NCBI GenBank assembly: GCA_035570055.1
Contig: DATMLM010000085.1
Coordinates: 1-64,000 of the forward strand
Reading direction: 5' to 3'
DNA: 64,000 bases
Source of the DNA: DASRDS01 sp035570055
Lineage (GTDB): Bacteria; Gemmatimonadota; Gemmatimonadetes; Gemmatimonadales; Gemmatimonadaceae
The translations under genes were made by a program, and so were the position numbers. Below, in pieces: positions 32,834-41,918 of this stretch (its first letter is position 1; every line of letters starts with the position of its first letter). The notes under the pieces were generated by a model. It was not told where the DNA came from. It saw only the letters and a list, made by a program, of their open reading frames with translations, and ran no database searches.

Positions 32834-33802
32834 ATGCTTGCACAATCCTCCAAGACTGATCAGTCGACCCGGCGGGCGAACGCGGACCGGGAGGAGCTCG
32901 CCGAGCGGATCGCGCGGGCGTTGCCCGGGGACGGCGCGAACGAACCGCGACCCGGCCTGCAGTTGTACCGCCAGTCGACCGTTGGTGTACGCGCGTACGC
33001 CTTCGCGAGACCGGCGGTCTCGATCATCGCGCAGGGCAGCAAAGAGATCTGGCTCGGCCCGACGCGCTTTCGGTGTGATCCGGCGCATTATCTCATCACG
33101 ACGATGGCGTTGCCGTTGGCCAGCCACGTTGTCGTTGCGTCGCCGGCGCGGCCGTATCTCAGCTGCAAGCTCTGGCTCGATCCGGCGGTGGTGACCTCGG
33201 TCCTGGTGGAATCGGGGTTCGTCGCGGCCCGCAAGGGCGACACGATGCTCGCCGTCGACGTGAGCCCGATCGACGCGAGTCTGCTCGATGCGACGCTGCG
33301 GCTCGTGCGGCTCATCGAGAACCCGAGTGAGTACCGTGTCCTGGCTCCGCTCGTCACGCGTGAAATCGTCTACCGGTTGTGGACGGGAGCCCAAGGCCAC
33401 CGGATGGGGCACCTCGTGTCGGGCGACGGATCGGCGCACATGGCGCGCGCGGTGGAAGGCATCCGCGAGAATTTGGCCAAGCCACTCCGCATCGAGGCCA
33501 TGGCCCGGAAGCTGGGCATGAGCGTGTCGGGCTTTCACGCGCATTTCAAGGCGGCGACCGCCATGAGTCCGCTGCAATTTCAGAAGCGCCTGCGGCTCGA
33601 GGAGGCCCGGCGACTGCTGTTGAGCGAGCACGCCGATGCGGCGGAAGCGGGATATAGAGTCGGCTACGGCGACCCGTCCCACTTCAGTCGCGACTACAAA
33701 CGACAGTTCGGCGATGCGCCGTTGCGGGACATCGAGCGCATCCGCGCGGCAGCTCGACGGCCTATCATCGACTGTCGGGGCGACCCAATATCGAGTGTTT
33801 GA
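32834..33802 (+). CDS. AraC-family transcriptional regulator
   Basis: 322 residues from ATG 32834; a further in-frame ATG at 32738 would add 32 residues unlike the family and overlap the divergent NTF2 start. The N-terminal AraC_N-type domain (RQSTVGVRAYAFARPAVSII; AQGSKEIWLGPTRF) is followed by the C-terminal double HTH (IEAMARKLGMSVSGFHAHFK and GYRVGYGDPSHFSRDYKRQF). A likely target is the divergent NTF2-like gene or the gap between them. The end overlaps a convergent lipoprotein gene by 38 bases. Confidence 0.88.
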   Translation: MLAQSSKTDQSTRRANADREELAERIARALPGDGANEPRPGLQLYRQSTVGVRAYAFARPAVSIIAQGSKEIWLGPTRFRCDPAHYLITTMALPLASHVVVASPARPYLSCKLWLDPAVVTSVLVESGFVAARKGDTMLAVDVSPIDASLLDATLRLVRLIENPSEYRVLAPLVTREIVYRLWTGAQGHRMGHLVSGDGSAHMARAVEGIRENLAKPLRIEAMARKLGMSVSGFHAHFKAATAMSPLQFQKRLRLEEARRLLLSEHADAAEAGYRVGYGDPSHFSRDYKRQFGDAPLRDIERIRAAARRPIIDCRGDPISSV

Positions 33803-34325
33803 CGCAGGGCGGTGCGCCAGATTGCCGCGGCGCGAGTGGCGGGATAGTGCACCTGGCGCCGAACGACGGGAACGTCGTATCGCGGACGCCGCCGCTCAGC
33901 GAGACAGTATCACCCGAGATTCGCCACGTGCCGTCGAATTGCCGGTTCAGTACGAACGTGAATTGGTTTGGCACGTGGAACCAGCCCAGAAACGGCAGGC
34001 TGACAAGGAAGAACGGCCTCGCGTTCGGCTGCAGCACGGCCTTGGAGACGCGAGCGCGTCGGACGAGCGGCAGGAATTCGGGCCAGACCGCACGCGCCTC
34101 CTCGCGGAGCGCGAGCGTGTCGCGCACGCTGAGCGATGTCGCATACGCAAGCAGGAGGAACGGGGGATCCACGTCCGGCAACGATCGCAAGACTTTGAGC
34201 GGACGCACGGTTCGACCGGTTGGCAGCTTCCATTGCTCGGACTGGATCGGTTGCGCTGGGCTCCCGCTGCAACTGGCCGCGATCGCGATAGCGCCCAGCA
34301 AAGCAAAGGCTCCAGGTACGCGCAT
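33765..34325 (-). CDS. Lipoprotein of unknown function
   Basis: 186 residues from ATG 34325. Signal with lipobox ALLGAIAIAASC. The mature part (WKLPTGRTVRPLKVLRSLPD; FTFVLNRQFDGTWRISGD) has a beta-strand pattern near the C-terminus. No known family. Read in the same direction as the upstream four-repeat lipoprotein, 14 bases after it, and probably in one operon. Confidence 0.6.
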   Translation of the reverse strand: MRVPGAFALLGAIAIAASCSGSPAQPIQSEQWKLPTGRTVRPLKVLRSLPDVDPPFLLLAYATSLSVRDTLALREEARAVWPEFLPLVRRARVSKAVLQPNARPFFLVSLPFLGWFHVPNQFTFVLNRQFDGTWRISGDTVSLSGGVRDTTFPSFGARCTIPPLAPRQSGAPPCVKHSILGRPDSR

Positions 34326-34339
34326 CCGAGTGTGCTGAT

Positions 34340-36727
34340 TCAGCGCGGGCGGCGAACAGCCTTGGTCGGCGCCACGCGGGATCCGTTTAACACCAGTTCC
34401 GGCGCTTGGGGATCGAAGACGAGCCAGAGCGGAGGTATCCTGAGCTTCACGGTGAGGGCGGGCGTCGGCGTGCCGGACGTCGTCAGTTGGATCGGCGTGT
34501 AGGCAGACAACGTACTGTCGTTTGTACTGCCGACCCACAGATTGTCGCTCGCATCGAACGCGATGGTCTGGGGATAGACGGTAGGGGTCGTAAAAATCGA
34601 ATCCGTCGCACTCGGCGCGCCGCCCGCGGCGAGTTGGCTCTGCGTGTACATGTTGACCTGGTTCGGTCCGAGGGCGACCCACAGGTTCCAGTTTGCATCG
34701 AACGCGATGGCTTGAATGGATCTGGCGTTCGTCAGCGTCACCGTGATCGCCGGCCCGCCACCGGAGACTTGTTGCGCTGGGGTGAATCCCCAGAGGTAGC
34801 AGTCGCTCCCGGTCGCGGCGTACGAATTCGCGACCCAGAGCATCCCGTCCGGGCCGAACGCCATGCCACCCCTCTCATCGTAATTCGTGGCGATTCCCTT
34901 CGCGAAGTTTTGGGATCCGCCCGCGGCAAGCTGCGCGGCCGTGAGCTCACCTATCGCTTCATCGCCCTGCGTCCACAAGTTGCCCGCGGCATCGAACGTC
35001 GGGGAGAAATAGCCGTACGGAATGTTGATCGAGATGTGCGGAGCCGAGAGGCCGCCTGAGGCGAGGGCCGTGGGGGTGAAACCGGCGAGCAGCGAGAGGC
35101 CGGTCAGCCAGATCGTGCCGTTTCGATCGATCGCCGCGCCGAATTCGTAGAAGACCGATCCGGAAGCCACGGGAGTCGGCGCGCCGCCAGCCAACAACTG
35201 GGCGTTCGTGTACGCGGCCCAATCGAAGGTCGAGCCATCCTCCGAGCCGATCCAGAGGTCACCCGTGCCTCCTCGTACGCCGTAGGAGACGCTGAGCCCA
35301 GTCGTCGTGCCTCCGGTCACCTGCGCCGGGCTCCCCGTGATTGTTCCGTCGTACACCGTTCCGACGATTGCAGCGGGCACCTCGTACGACGTCGCGGTCG
35401 CGGCGTAGGCGCCCGGCACGAGTCCCGTCAGCGTCGTCGTCTGCCTCACGGTCTGGGTGTAGCCACCTGGACCCGTCACGGCAACCGATCCGAGGTTCGC
35501 CGGCGCGACAGTCACGGTCAACGATCCGAGCTGCTGGCACGGCGCCACCACATTCGTCGTCGCTGTCCCGTTGTATGCGAGTCCGGTGTACGGGGCAGCG
35601 CTCGGCGCGCTGCACTGCAGTGGGAGCCCGCTCGTGAGCGCGACCGAGCCCGAACCCACCGGCACGTGGCTCACCGTGAACGCGCCCCCACTCGTCGTCG
35701 TCACCGCCGGCAATGCGGTGCCACCACTCGGCGTCACCACGACCTGCACGCCCGCGAGCCCACCACTCTGGCTGCTCGTCACCGTCCCACTCACCGTGCC
35801 GGTCGCCACCACGCACTGCACGATGATGTTCGTCGTCACCGTGACACTGGCCGTCAGTCCCGTGTAGCTCGCCGCGCCTGGTGCGGCGCAGTACCCAGGC
35901 ACACTACTCACCGTCACCGCGCCGGCTCCCGTCCCGACCGGCACACCGGTCACCGTGTACACTCCCGCCGCCGTCGTCGTCACCGCCGGCAGGGCACTGC
36001 CCCCGCTTGGCGTCACCATGACCTGCACACCAGCGAGCCCACCGCCCAAGCTGCTCGTGACCGTGCCCGTCACCGCGCCCGCGCCCGGCACGCACGTGAC
36101 GGTGATCCCGACCGTTACGGTGTCCCCATATGCGAGCCCGCTGTAGCTCGCCGCGCTCGGTGCCGTGCAGTTCGCCGGCAGGTTGGTCAGCGTGACCGTG
36201 CCGGTCGTGTCGGCCGGGACGTTGGAGACGGTGTACGTGCCATCGGAACTTGTGAGCGCCGCGCCGAGTGCGCTGCCGGTGTGCGGCGTGACGATGACAC
36301 CGACCCCGGCGAGCCCGCCGCCAAGGCTGCTCATCACGGTCCCACGCACGGTGCCGACGAGCGGCGAGCATACGACCGTCACGTCGACGGTCAGTGTGTC
36401 ACCGCCCGTCAAGCCGGTGTAGCTCGTCGGCGACGGGATCGGGCAGTTCGCCGGCAGCGCCGAGAGCGTGACCGTTCCGTTGTCGGTCGTCACCGGCACG
36501 CTCGTCGCCACAAATCCGCCCGTGCTCGTCGTGACCACAGCCGCGAGCGGTGCACCGCTGGATGGCGTCACGACGACATGGACGCCGGCGAGCGAGCCGC
36601 CAAGGCCGCTCGTGACAGTGCCGATGACGGTGCCGGTCGACGCCGGGCCCGTGCTCGTCGCGGACGAGTGATGACTGCTGCACGACGCGAGAATGGCGAG
36701 TACGGCGCACTGCGCGGCTCGTCGCAA
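34340..36727 (-). CDS. Large lipoprotein: four carboxypeptidase-regulatory-like repeats plus propeller-like half
   Basis: 795 residues from TTG 36727 (AGAGGG about 8 bases upstream). Lipobox LAILASC. Residues ~30-400 hold four similar ~95-residue repeats of the type GTVTSSLGGGLAGVQVMVTP ... YSGLAYGDTVTVGITVTC, resembling carboxypeptidase regulatory/SdrB-like domains. The C-terminal ~330 residues consist of WIGSEDGSTFDW, GNLWTQGDE, GMLWVANSY, NLWVALGPN, NLWVGSTND blades, as in NHL/SMP-30 propellers. Probably an outer-surface or periplasmic binding/adhesion protein. The repeats are also near-repeats at the DNA level. Confidence 0.8.
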   Translation of the reverse strand: MRRAAQCAVLAILASCSSHHSSATSTGPASTGTVIGTVTSGLGGSLAGVHVVVTPSSGAPLAAVVTTSTGGFVATSVPVTTDNGTVTLSALPANCPIPSPTSYTGLTGGDTLTVDVTVVCSPLVGTVRGTVMSSLGGGLAGVGVIVTPHTGSALGAALTSSDGTYTVSNVPADTTGTVTLTNLPANCTAPSAASYSGLAYGDTVTVGITVTCVPGAGAVTGTVTSSLGGGLAGVQVMVTPSGGSALPAVTTTAAGVYTVTGVPVGTGAGAVTVSSVPGYCAAPGAASYTGLTASVTVTTNIIVQCVVATGTVSGTVTSSQSGGLAGVQVVVTPSGGTALPAVTTTSGGAFTVSHVPVGSGSVALTSGLPLQCSAPSAAPYTGLAYNGTATTNVVAPCQQLGSLTVTVAPANLGSVAVTGPGGYTQTVRQTTTLTGLVPGAYAATATSYEVPAAIVGTVYDGTITGSPAQVTGGTTTGLSVSYGVRGGTGDLWIGSEDGSTFDWAAYTNAQLLAGGAPTPVASGSVFYEFGAAIDRNGTIWLTGLSLLAGFTPTALASGGLSAPHISINIPYGYFSPTFDAAGNLWTQGDEAIGELTAAQLAAGGSQNFAKGIATNYDERGGMAFGPDGMLWVANSYAATGSDCYLWGFTPAQQVSGGGPAITVTLTNARSIQAIAFDANWNLWVALGPNQVNMYTQSQLAAGGAPSATDSIFTTPTVYPQTIAFDASDNLWVGSTNDSTLSAYTPIQLTTSGTPTPALTVKLRIPPLWLVFDPQAPELVLNGSRVAPTKAVRRPR

Positions 36728-36848
36728 ACGATAACCCTCTTGGCTGAGATCGGTTGGCGACGAACCTAATACGGATCGTCGGCCACGCTAGGGCGACGAG
36801 GCACAACGCGTGCGGTCACTTCCGTCCGTCTCTTCCGAGGATAGACTC

Positions 36849-37925
36849 GTGTCACGTCGCATCGTCAGTGTCACGGCCGGTGTTCTGACTGTTGCCGCAC
36901 TCGCGTGCTCGCGCACCGATCAATCAGTGAGCGCGCCCACCATCGCCGAGCGAAGCGTCGCGGCGTCCGGTCTTCCGATCGCCGCCGGCGTCCACGTCGC
37001 GGCGCTCCCCGGGCTCGATGGTCCGGCGGCGACGCCGGCGGCGATCAACGACTTCGGCGAAGTCGTCGGATTGTACGTGCTCCCGAACGGCATCGGTACG
37101 GCGTTCAAATGGCAGGGCTCTCGCGGGCTCACGACCTATCCTCCGGTCGGACCGGACGCAGGGGCGGTCAACAATCACGGAGATGTCCTGCTCCAAAACC
37201 TCGGAAGCCAGCTCGGCATATGGGACTGGTACGGCAACGTGCGTCCGTTGCGGTTGCTCTCCACGTACACCAACAACGCGGTCGATTCGCCGTTTTGCGG
37301 CTTGGGTGGGATCAATGACCGCGACGTGGTCGTTGGCTACTGCATGGTCGGAGCGGCGCCGAATTTCCGGCAGCTGGCCACCGTGTGGACGCCGTTCGGT
37401 ACGCCCGACGTCCTGCTGACGGGCGGACCTGGCACGGAGATCAGCGGCATCGCGAGCGCGGTATCGAATACGGGCTACATCGTGGGCACCGACTCGATAC
37501 GACAATCGGGATTCGTGTGGACGGGTCAAGGGAAGGTGACCTATCTCCCGTATCCCGGGGGCTCGACCGCCACGGCTGTCAACGACAGCGGATGGGTGGC
37601 AGGAACGGTATCATCGGTGGACTCGGCCGCCGTCTGGCTGCATGGCGATTCGCTGATGGTGCTTCCGGTGCACGTGTTCGTGACGGTCAGCGGGATCTCC
37701 AACTCCGGCGAGGTCGTGGGCAGCTCGTCGGGTGCCGTGCCGTTCGCCTGGGTCTGGACGAGGGCTCACGGCGCGCAAAAGTTGCCGCCACTCGAAGGCG
37801 GTACGGCGGGAGCGCAAGAAGTCGCGCAGGCCTTCGGGATCAATCAACAGCACCAGATTATCGGCCGCGTGCTGGAGACGTCGGGCGCGATCCACTCGGT
37901 CATCTGGACGCTCCCGAGTCAATAA
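36849..37925 (+). CDS. HAF-repeat lipoprotein
   Basis: 358 residues from GTG 36849 with GAGGA 9 bases upstream; the GTG at 36810 would only extend the signal. Lipobox TVAALAC. Repeats of the type AINDFGEVVGLYVLPNG, GINDRDVVVGYC, AVSNTGYIVGTD, AVNDSGWVAGTV, GISNSGEVVGSS form a propeller of the 'HAF' extracellular repeat family. Membrane-attached on the outer side. The start region is divergent from the four-repeat lipoprotein, so the 121-base gap holds both promoters. Confidence 0.82.
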   Translation: MSRRIVSVTAGVLTVAALACSRTDQSVSAPTIAERSVAASGLPIAAGVHVAALPGLDGPAATPAAINDFGEVVGLYVLPNGIGTAFKWQGSRGLTTYPPVGPDAGAVNNHGDVLLQNLGSQLGIWDWYGNVRPLRLLSTYTNNAVDSPFCGLGGINDRDVVVGYCMVGAAPNFRQLATVWTPFGTPDVLLTGGPGTEISGIASAVSNTGYIVGTDSIRQSGFVWTGQGKVTYLPYPGGSTATAVNDSGWVAGTVSSVDSAAVWLHGDSLMVLPVHVFVTVSGISNSGEVVGSSSGAVPFAWVWTRAHGAQKLPPLEGGTAGAQEVAQAFGINQQHQIIGRVLETSGAIHSVIWTLPSQ

Positions 37926-37929
37926 GGTT

Positions 37930-38226
37930 CTAGGTGAGCGCCCACACCGCGACTGCCACCGCTACGACGCCGACAATCCCCCAGAACCATGGGTTCACGT
38001 TGACCGTCTCTCTGGCTTTTGATCTCGGCTTCAGGATGCCCGTGAAGACGAGCACGAAGATCGCCGCGGTATAAATCGCGAACGCGCGCCCGGCGGTGGC
38101 GAGCACTGGGGCCCAATCGACAGGCTTGTGGCCCGATAGGATGAGCGGGCGAGAGGTGATGGACAGCGCCGCCAACAATCCATACAGGAGAGCTATTTTG
38201 AGACTCTTCAACAGGCGATAGGCCAC
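37930..38226 (-). CDS. Small three-helix membrane protein
   Basis: 98 residues from GTG with a perfect AGGAGG 5 bases upstream. Three membrane helices (IALLYGLLAALSI, RAFAIYTAAIFVLVF, WFWGIVGVVAVAVAVWAL). A basic loop KPRSKARE precedes VNVNPW, shared in part with the 75-residue protein at 32095. Function unknown. Confidence 0.7.
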   Translation of the reverse strand: MAYRLLKSLKIALLYGLLAALSITSRPLILSGHKPVDWAPVLATAGRAFAIYTAAIFVLVFTGILKPRSKARETVNVNPWFWGIVGVVAVAVAVWALT

Positions 38227-38296
38227 GGCGACCTCCTTTACAAAAGGACGTCGTCGCCCTCGCGCCGGTCACGCTGCCCCGAGGAGAAACGAGATC

Positions 38297-38989
38297 GTGT
38301 CGACCCCCGTGCTGCACCCGACCACCGTCCGGGACGAACAGTTCGCCGGGCTCACCTATCATATCGAAGGAGACCTCGTCCCCGTCCTGCACATCGAGCT
38401 CGGACGGCTCGGCGTGTACTTCGAGCATCACGTGCTGCTCTGGAAGCACCCGCGCGTCGAGATCGAGATCAAACCAATGGCCGGCATGTTCAAGCGCATG
38501 TTAGCCGGCATGCCCGTCTTCATGACGCAGGCCTTGGGGCCAGGACACATCGCGTACTCCCGAGACGGGGCGGGGCAGGTCATCCCGCTGCACCTGCATC
38601 CGGGACAAGCGATCGAGGTGCGCGAGCACCAGTTCCTCGCGGCCACCGAGTCCGTCGAGTTCACGTTTCAGCGCGTCAAAGGCGTCGCGAACATGCTCCT
38701 CGGCGGCACCGGATTCTTCATCGACACATTCACGGCCCGCGCGGAAGGGATCGTGTGGCTGCACGCCTACGGCAATTGCTTCGAGATACAGCTCGCCGCG
38801 GGCGAGCAGATCGACATCGAACCCGGCGGGTGGGTCTACAAGGACAGGACCGTGCGCATGGAGACCGAGTTTCAGCGGTTCTCCACCGGCCTCCTCGCGA
38901 GTGCGGGACAGCTCGTGTGGAATCGCTTCACCGGACCCGGACGCGTCGGCGTGCAGTCGATGTACATGCAGTTCGCGGCCACCGAGTAA
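38297..38989 (+). CDS. AIM24-family protein
   Basis: 230 residues from GTG 38297 (GAGGAG about 11 bases upstream). Matches the AIM24 family: IEIEIKPMAGMFKRMLAGMP, GHIAYSRDGAGQVIPLHLHPG, and the C-terminal double-psi-like beta repeats (VWLHAYGNCFEIQLAAGEQI). In eukaryotes the family is mitochondrial; bacterial members have no known function. The family pattern with GMPVFMT is intact. Confidence 0.85.
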   Translation: MSTPVLHPTTVRDEQFAGLTYHIEGDLVPVLHIELGRLGVYFEHHVLLWKHPRVEIEIKPMAGMFKRMLAGMPVFMTQALGPGHIAYSRDGAGQVIPLHLHPGQAIEVREHQFLAATESVEFTFQRVKGVANMLLGGTGFFIDTFTARAEGIVWLHAYGNCFEIQLAAGEQIDIEPGGWVYKDRTVRMETEFQRFSTGLLASAGQLVWNRFTGPGRVGVQSMYMQFAATE

Positions 38990-38998
38990 AGCCAGATC

Positions 38999-39388
38999 TT
39001 ATTTCGGCGGGATCTTCATGATGGTCCAGACCGTGTCGCCATTCGAGGCGCTGCCGTAGTGCACGATCTGCGCTTGGGTGAGCACGACCCGGCTGGCAAT
39101 GGATTGCGATCCCGGCTGCGTGCCTTCGACAATGACCTCGCTCAGCTGCTCCTTCGTTCGCCACGCCTGTAAGAGCTGCGGCGTCGATGCGCCGAACGGA
39201 TTGGTGATCACGAAGGGCTTATGCTGGCGCTTGCCCGATGCCATTCCGCCGGCCGCGTCGAGAGGAGCCAACACGCCCATGTCAAATCCCGTGAGCTCGA
39301 TCCAGTTCTGTCGATTGGGCTTCGTGGAGCCGCCGCGCAACGTTCCCTGCTTGGTGCCCGTGATTTTCGCGAAGTAGTGAATCGCCAC
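38999..39388 (-). CDS. Hcp-like protein (T6SS tube type), orphan
   Basis: 129 residues. MAIHYFAKITGTKQGTLRGG and ASGKRQHKPFVITNPFGAST fit the Hcp fold, which stacks hexameric rings into the type VI secretion tube. No other T6SS gene (VipA/B, VgrG, ClpV) is in the window, and the gene converges with AIM24. Hcp-like proteins also occur alone; role here unknown. Confidence 0.72.
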   Translation of the reverse strand: MAIHYFAKITGTKQGTLRGGSTKPNRQNWIELTGFDMGVLAPLDAAGGMASGKRQHKPFVITNPFGASTPQLLQAWRTKEQLSEVIVEGTQPGSQSIASRVVLTQAQIVHYGSASNGDTVWTIMKIPPK

Positions 39389-39482
39389 TCTTTATTCCCC
39401 CGCATGAGGTCGCCCGCGTACCCATCATACGCGCTGGCCTCACCGAATGGAACTCCTCCGTGTACGCAGGCGTTTGTCGGAT

Positions 39483-40481
39483 ATGCAGAGCGTGACGACA
39501 CGAACATCGCAGGCTCCGATCCACTCCGGGTTCGGCGCGACGACCACGGCGCGGGAGACACTCCGCGGGATAAATTTGACTGGCAAGGTGGCGATCGTCA
39601 CCGGAGGCTATACAGGGATAGGGCTCGAGACGACTCGCGCGCTCGTGGAAGCCGGCGCGACGGTCATCGTGCCGGCCAGGAGCCGCACCAAAGCGCGGCA
39701 AGCATTGGCGGGGATACCGCGCGTCGAGCAGGAGCAGCTCGACCTTCTCGATCCGAGCACGATTGAGCGGTTCGCCGATGGGTTCCTGGCGAGCGGCCGG
39801 CCGCTGCATATCCTGATCAATAACGCCGGCATCATGGCGCCGCCGCTCACGCGCGATACGCGCGGATACGAGTCGCAGTTTTCGGCGAACCATCTCGGGC
39901 ATTTCGAGCTGACCGTGCGTCTGTTGCCGGCGCTCCGGCGCGCGTCCGGCGCGCGCGTCGTGTCGGTCTCGTCGCGCGGCCACCGGCGGAGCGGCGTCGA
40001 TTTCGACGATCCGAACTATGAGCGGCGGGCGTACGACAAGTGGCAGGCGTACGGGCAGTCGAAGACCGCCAACGTGCTATTTGCCGTGGGGCTTGATCGG
40101 CGTGGCGAGGGCGATGGCATTCGCGTGTTCGCGGTGCATCCCGGTGGGATCCTCACGGGCCTCAGTCAGTACATGACGGACGATGAGCTCGAGGCGTACG
40201 GGATATCGCGCGCGGATCTCGGCGGACCCATTCCCGTGGGGCTGTCGGTGGCCGAGGGCGGGATGTTCAAGACGCCCGAGCAAGGCGCCGCGACGTCCGT
40301 GTGGTGCGCGACGAGTCCGCAGCTCGTGGGTATGGGCGGCGTGTATTGTCAGGACGTCGACATCGCCGTCGTGGCCGAGGCAGACTCTCCCGTCATTGGC
40401 GTGGCGCCGTACGCGATCGATCCCGAAGGCGCGGAGCGCCTGTGGGATCTCAGTGAGCGATTGACTGGCGTCGAGGGCTGA
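39483..40481 (+). CDS. Short-chain dehydrogenase/reductase
   Basis: 332 residues from ATG 39483; an in-frame ATG 12 codons upstream has less support. NAD(P)-binding motif VAIVTGGYTGIGLETTRALV (TGxxxGIG), NNAG in ILINNAGIMAPPL, catalytic Ser in VSVSSRGH, and YGQSK with Tyr and Lys of the active site. The substrate cannot be told. An N-terminal 25-residue extension precedes the fold. Converges with the methyltransferase gene. Confidence 0.9.
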   Translation: MQSVTTRTSQAPIHSGFGATTTARETLRGINLTGKVAIVTGGYTGIGLETTRALVEAGATVIVPARSRTKARQALAGIPRVEQEQLDLLDPSTIERFADGFLASGRPLHILINNAGIMAPPLTRDTRGYESQFSANHLGHFELTVRLLPALRRASGARVVSVSSRGHRRSGVDFDDPNYERRAYDKWQAYGQSKTANVLFAVGLDRRGEGDGIRVFAVHPGGILTGLSQYMTDDELEAYGISRADLGGPIPVGLSVAEGGMFKTPEQGAATSVWCATSPQLVGMGGVYCQDVDIAVVAEADSPVIGVAPYAIDPEGAERLWDLSERLTGVEG

Positions 40482-40482
40482 C

Positions 40483-41292
40483 CTAGGCCGTGACTGACAT
40501 GACGGCGACGACGAACTCGCCGGGGACCGAGTAGCCCGCGCCGTCCCGGTAGGGCGCAATCGAGTCGAGGTACTCGGCGTGCACCTGCTCGCGGACGTCC
40601 GCCGCGAACCGGGAGTACGCGAGCGCGACCGGCCCGCCGATAAATGCCGCGGCGCAGGCTTCGTCCGCGGTGTCGTATCGGAGCGGGATCGCGAGCCGTT
40701 CGGAGCGCACGTTCGTGAAGCCAGCCGCCTCGAGCTCTCGCGTCAGCGCGTCGCCCGCGCCGAGGCGGAAAAAGAGCGGGCACACTTCCGACTTGACGCG
40801 CGCGTCGACAATGGGAAAGATGTCGGCCCAGCCGCAGTTCCGGCGCGCACCCCATACCGCGACCGCGGCGCGCCCGCCGGGCTTGAGCACCCGCCGCATC
40901 TCGGCGATCGCGCGGTCGGTATCGGGGACGTACATGAGCCCGAGGCTCGACAGCGCGACATCGAAGGTCGCATCGGGAAAGTCGAGTTTCTCGGCGTCCA
41001 TGCGTACGATGCGCACGTTCGGCGGGGCGTGCTGCGCCGCCAGTTCGACCATGTGATCGGAGAGATCGGTCCCGATGACCATGCCGGTGGCACCCACGGC
41101 CGCCGCGGCCGCAAACGTGACCAACCCGGTCCCGCACGCCACGTCTATGACCTGCTCGCCGGCGCGAAGCGCGGCGACCGCCAACAACCGGTCTTGTGCG
41201 CCGCGCAACTGGCGGCTCCAGCACTCCTCGTACTGCGACGCGGCCCGATCCCAGCCGTATCGCTGGATCCGACGTTGCAGCGCGGCATCCAT
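40483..41292 (-). CDS. Class I SAM-dependent methyltransferase
   Basis: 269 residues from ATG 41292, whose A lies two bases after the upstream stop. SAM motif I is VIDVACGTGLVTFAAAAAVG. Motif II/III region VRIVRMDAEKLDFPD and VLKPGGRAAVAVWG are as in UbiE/Methyltransf_11 enzymes. The substrate is unknown. It is read with the OsmC gene directly upstream. Confidence 0.88.
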   Translation of the reverse strand: MDAALQRRIQRYGWDRAASQYEECWSRQLRGAQDRLLAVAALRAGEQVIDVACGTGLVTFAAAAAVGATGMVIGTDLSDHMVELAAQHAPPNVRIVRMDAEKLDFPDATFDVALSSLGLMYVPDTDRAIAEMRRVLKPGGRAAVAVWGARRNCGWADIFPIVDARVKSEVCPLFFRLGAGDALTRELEAAGFTNVRSERLAIPLRYDTADEACAAAFIGGPVALAYSRFAADVREQVHAEYLDSIAPYRDGAGYSVPGEFVVAVMSVTA

Positions 41293-41294
41293 GA

Positions 41295-41822
41295 TCAGCT
41301 CCCGGTCGTCGCTCGCACGTGGACGCGGCGCACACACTGCTGTGCGCGCCGGAACACATCGAGATACGGGCTCAGTGCGTCCGCCTCGTCGAGCATGTGC
41401 ACGATGTCCACCTCCGGCGCGCTGCTCTCGACGGTTACAGTGTACCGCACCTGCGTGTATCCCGGCGGGACCTCGTCGGTCGTACCGAACAGCGCCCCAT
41501 CATCGTAGTCGGCCTCGACGTCGACCGTGAGCGCCTCGATCGGGATACCCAGACGGGCCGCGCGCATCATGTATCCGATCGCCAGGCAGCTCCCGAGCGC
41601 TCCGCGTCCATAGACGCCGGGCGTCGGCCCCGCCTCGGCGCCACCAACCGACGTCGGCATATCGACGACGAACCGCCACGGCCCTTCGACGACCTCGCAC
41701 GTCAAGCCATCCTTTACGGTCACCGTGGAGTGGCCCGTGCCGCGGCCGAGCGATGGCTTGAGCGTGAGCGCTTTGACCGACCGCTCGACGCCGGTCTTGA
41801 TCCGTTCGTTAGCGTTTTCCAT
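41295..41822 (-). CDS. OsmC-family peroxide/redox protein
   Basis: 175 residues. GGAEAGPTPGVYGRGALGSCLAIGY matches OsmC, with a Cys in ALGSCLA that is likely the catalytic one. VTVESSAPEVDIVHMLDEAD is the second half of the fold. OsmC-type proteins reduce organic hydroperoxides. A methyltransferase follows two bases later. Divergent from the ECF sigma gene. Confidence 0.82.
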   Translation of the reverse strand: MENANERIKTGVERSVKALTLKPSLGRGTGHSTVTVKDGLTCEVVEGPWRFVVDMPTSVGGAEAGPTPGVYGRGALGSCLAIGYMMRAARLGIPIEALTVDVEADYDDGALFGTTDEVPPGYTQVRYTVTVESSAPEVDIVHMLDEADALSPYLDVFRRAQQCVRRVHVRATTGS

Positions 41823-41918
41823 ATCAGTGGGATCCCAGCTTACCGCGCAGACACCCTGTTGTCTAGCAGATTGTTCGCCGTGTCATATAAAATCGCGTCT
41901 CGCGACACTCATTGGCAC

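Noticed and set aside
38297..39388. Type VI secretion system locus
   Set aside because: Only one Hcp-like gene; no sheath, baseplate, VgrG or ClpV gene in the window.
41880..41918. Earlier GTG start for the ECF sigma gene
   Set aside because: Adds 13 residues without ECF similarity and lies next to a TATAAAAT that looks like a -10 box.
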